From NCBI GenBank assembly GCA_029861485.1, contig JAOTZF010000074.1, positions 1 through 8,242 on the forward strand: a stretch of 8,242 nt of DNA, read 5' to 3'. The notes under the pieces are model-generated. The model did no database searches and was not told the origin of the DNA. It worked only from the letters and a program-made list of their open reading frames with translations. Of this stretch, positions 6,371 to 8,242 are shown piece after piece (positions within the stretch are counted from its first letter, which is position 1; each line of letters begins with the position of its first letter). The translations under genes were made by a program, and so were the position numbers. The stretch is from Thermoleophilia bacterium. Lineage in GTDB: Bacteria; Actinomycetota; Thermoleophilia; Miltoncostaeales; Miltoncostaeaceae.

Positions 6371-6374
6371 TGGC

Positions 6375-8242
6375 TCACGGCGCGAAGCCGGAGCGGATCT
6401 CCTCGGCGATGCTCGCCGGAACCTCTTCGTAGTTGTCGAATTGCATCGTGAAGGTCGCCCGGCCTTGGGTGGCGCTGCGCACCGACGTGGCATAGCCGAA
6501 CATCTCCGACAGCGGCACCGAGGCGCTCACGACCTCGTTGGCCGCCCGCTTGTCCATGCCGCCGATGCGGCCACGGCGGCTGGTGAGGTCACCGACGACC
6601 GCGCCGACAAAGTCGCCGGGCACGACGACCTCGACGGCCATCACCGGCTCGAGGAGAACCGGCTTGGCGCGCTTGGCCGCGGCCTTGGCGGCCATGGATC
6701 CGGCGATCTTGAAGGCCATCTCCGACGAGTCGACGTCGTGGTACGAGCCGTCGACCAACTGCACCGCGACGTCCACCATCGGGTAGCCGGCGATCACTCC
6801 GCCCTCGAGAGCCTCCTCGATGCCGCTCTCGACCGAGGAGATGTAGTCCTTCGGCACCGAGCCGCCGACGACCTTGCTCTCGAAGCTGAAGCCGGAGCCC
6901 GTCTCGCCCGGCTGCATGTCGATGTAGACATGGCCGTACTGGCCGCGACCACCGGTCTGGCGCACGAACCTGCCCTCGACCTTGTCGACGGGCTTGCGGA
7001 TGGTCTCGCGGTAGGCGACCTGCGGCGCGCCGACGTTGGCCTCGACGTTGAACTCGCGCTTGAGCCGGTCGACGATCACCTCGAGGTGCAACTCGCCCAT
7101 ACCGGAGATCACGGTCTGGCCGGTCTCCTCGTCGCTGCGCACCTGGAAGGTCGGGTCCTCCTCGGAGAGGCGGGCGAGACCCTCGCCGAGCTTCTCCTGG
7201 TCGGCCTTGGTCTTCGGCTCGATCGCCAAGCCGATCACCGGCTCCGGGAAGGTCATCTCCTCGAGGATCACCGGGGAGTCCTTCATGGTGAGGGTGTCGC
7301 CGGTAGTGGTGGACTTCAGGCCCACGGCGGCGACGATGTCGCCGGCGCGGACGCCTTCCACGTCCTCGCGGTGGTTGGCGTGCATCATCAGCAGGCGACC
7401 GAGGCGCTCCTTGCGATCCTTCGTCGAGTTGACGATGTTGGCCCCGGTCTCCGCCGTGCCGGAGTAGACCCGCATGTAGGTGAGGCGCCCCACGTAGGGG
7501 TCGCTCATCACCTTGAACGCCAGCGCCGCGAACGGCCCGTCGGGGTCGGGCTCGCGGGTAACCGTCTCGCCCGCCCTGTCGATGCCTTCGGCCGGCCGCA
7601 CCTCCAGAGGTGACGGCAGCAGATCGACGATGGCGTCGAGCAGCATCTGGACGCCCTTGTTCTTGAAGCTCGAGCCGGCGAGTACCGGGGTGATCTCGCT
7701 CGCGAGCACCGCCTTGCGCAACGATGCACGTAGCGTATCGGCGTCGATCTCCTCGCCTTCGAGGTAGGCCATCGCGATGTCATCGTCGGTGTCGGCGAGC
7801 GCCTCGAGCAGGGTGTCGCGGGCGGCCTCGGCCTCGGCGGCGATGCTCTCGGGGATCTCCGTGTCGTCGAAGGTCGTGCCGAGGTCGTCGGTGTAGATCC
7901 GCGCCTTCATGGTCACCAGGTCGACGATGCCGCTGAACTCGGCTTCAGCGCCGATCGGCAGCTGAATCGGGACGGCCTTGGCACCGAGCCGATCGATCAT
8001 GGTCTGGACGGCGCCGCCGAAGTCCGCGCCCGTGCGGTCCATCTTGTTGACGTAGGCGATGCGCGGCACGCCGTAGGTGTCGGCTTGGCGCCAGACGGTC
8101 TCGCTCTGCGGCTCGACGCCGGCGACCGAGTCGAAGACGGCCACCGCACCGTCCAGCACTCGAAGGCTTCGCTCCACCTCGACGGTGAAGTCGACGTGGC
8201 CGGGTGTGTCGATGATGTTGATGCGGTGGTCGCGCCAGAATC
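6375..8242 (-). CDS. fusA: Elongation factor G, 5' end outside the window
   Basis: EF-G is the cytosolic GTPase that drives tRNA-mRNA translocation and, with RRF, ribosome recycling. 621 residues are visible, and the frame is open to the window edge. The first visible residues lead into the G3 motif DTPGHVDF (11-18), so roughly 75-90 N-terminal residues with the P-loop and switch I are missing. NKMD (65-68) and the SSFKNKG segment (190-196) complete the GTPase domain. Later landmarks are MGELHLEVIVDRLKREF (domain III, near 381), RQTGGRGQYGHV (domain IV, near 427), the tip loop GSYHDVDSSEMAFKIA (near 498) and EPVMAVEVVVPGDFVGAVVG (domain V, near 531). All match canonical translocating EF-G, and nothing looks degraded. 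The GTG at 8177 is internal and is not a start. tuf does not follow directly; the next gene is on the opposite strand 32 bases away. Confidence 0.97.
   Translation of the reverse strand, partial: FWRDHRINIIDTPGHVDFTVEVERSLRVLDGAVAVFDSVAGVEPQSETVWRQADTYGVPRIAYVNKMDRTGADFGGAVQTMIDRLGAKAVPIQLPIGAEAEFSGIVDLVTMKARIYTDDLGTTFDDTEIPESIAAEAEAARDTLLEALADTDDDIAMAYLEGEEIDADTLRASLRKAVLASEITPVLAGSSFKNKGVQMLLDAIVDLLPSPLEVRPAEGIDRAGETVTREPDPDGPFAALAFKVMSDPYVGRLTYMRVYSGTAETGANIVNSTKDRKERLGRLLMMHANHREDVEGVRAGDIVAAVGLKSTTTGDTLTMKDSPVILEEMTFPEPVIGLAIEPKTKADQEKLGEGLARLSEEDPTFQVRSDEETGQTVISGMGELHLEVIVDRLKREFNVEANVGAPQVAYRETIRKPVDKVEGRFVRQTGGRGQYGHVYIDMQPGETGSGFSFESKVVGGSVPKDYISSVESGIEEALEGGVIAGYPMVDVAVQLVDGSYHDVDSSEMAFKIAGSMAAKAAAKRAKPVLLEPVMAVEVVVPGDFVGAVVGDLTSRRGRIGGMDKRAANEVVSASVPLSEMFGYATSVRSATQGRATFTMQFDNYEEVPASIAEEIRSGFAP

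Noticed and set aside
3458..6374. A mobile element or phage-like cargo carrying the dehydrogenase.
   Set aside because: There is no transposase, integrase, terminal inverted repeat or target-site duplication at either border, and base composition matches the neighbours.
6441..7613. 390-codon plus-strand open frame covering fusA.
   Set aside because: It is a mirror frame of the EF-G coding sequence with repetitive His/Leu/Val/Asp composition and no recognisable domain.

Overview
The window is a piece of a high-GC bacterial chromosome carrying the junction of the str and S10 ribosomal-protein/elongation-factor operons. Strong GC bias, GTG starts and short overlaps between genes fit an actinomycete. 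A deep-branching class such as Thermoleophilia is possible, but that is inference, because no 16S or other decisive marker is present.

Minus strand, in transcription order: fusA (EF-G, 5' end beyond base 8242), then after an interruption tuf (EF-Tu), rpsJ (S10), rplC (L3), rplD (L4), rplW (L23) and the first three codons of rplB (L2). From rpsJ to rplW every junction overlaps by 1 to 4 bases, so these genes are almost certainly one translationally coupled transcript. The proteins are the translocation GTPase, the aminoacyl-tRNA carrier and early-assembling ribosomal proteins.

Plus strand: a single 893-codon gene (3661-6342) sits between fusA and tuf, which are normally adjacent and co-transcribed. 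It encodes a fused FAD and Fe-S 2-hydroxyacid dehydrogenase: a GlcD-like flavoprotein half, a dicluster ferredoxin segment and two CCG domains, as in the YdiJ/D-lactate dehydrogenase group. It runs into fusA tail-to-tail and diverges from tuf. tuf and the S10 genes therefore need their own promoter, and a good candidate lies at 3593-3621.

The non-coding DNA is sparse but structured. The 203-bp divergent gap (3458-3660) holds the tuf promoter and a roughly 129-nt leader with competing hairpins. The tuf-rpsJ gap holds three mutually complementary 7-mers followed by TTTT, which looks like an attenuator. The 32-bp gap between the convergent genes carries a 13-bp hairpin suited to terminating both strands. 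No gene-free stretch exceeds 300 bases. I see no mobile element, CRISPR array, tRNA or rRNA. The oddest protein feature is an acidic tail of about 80 residues on ribosomal protein L4.
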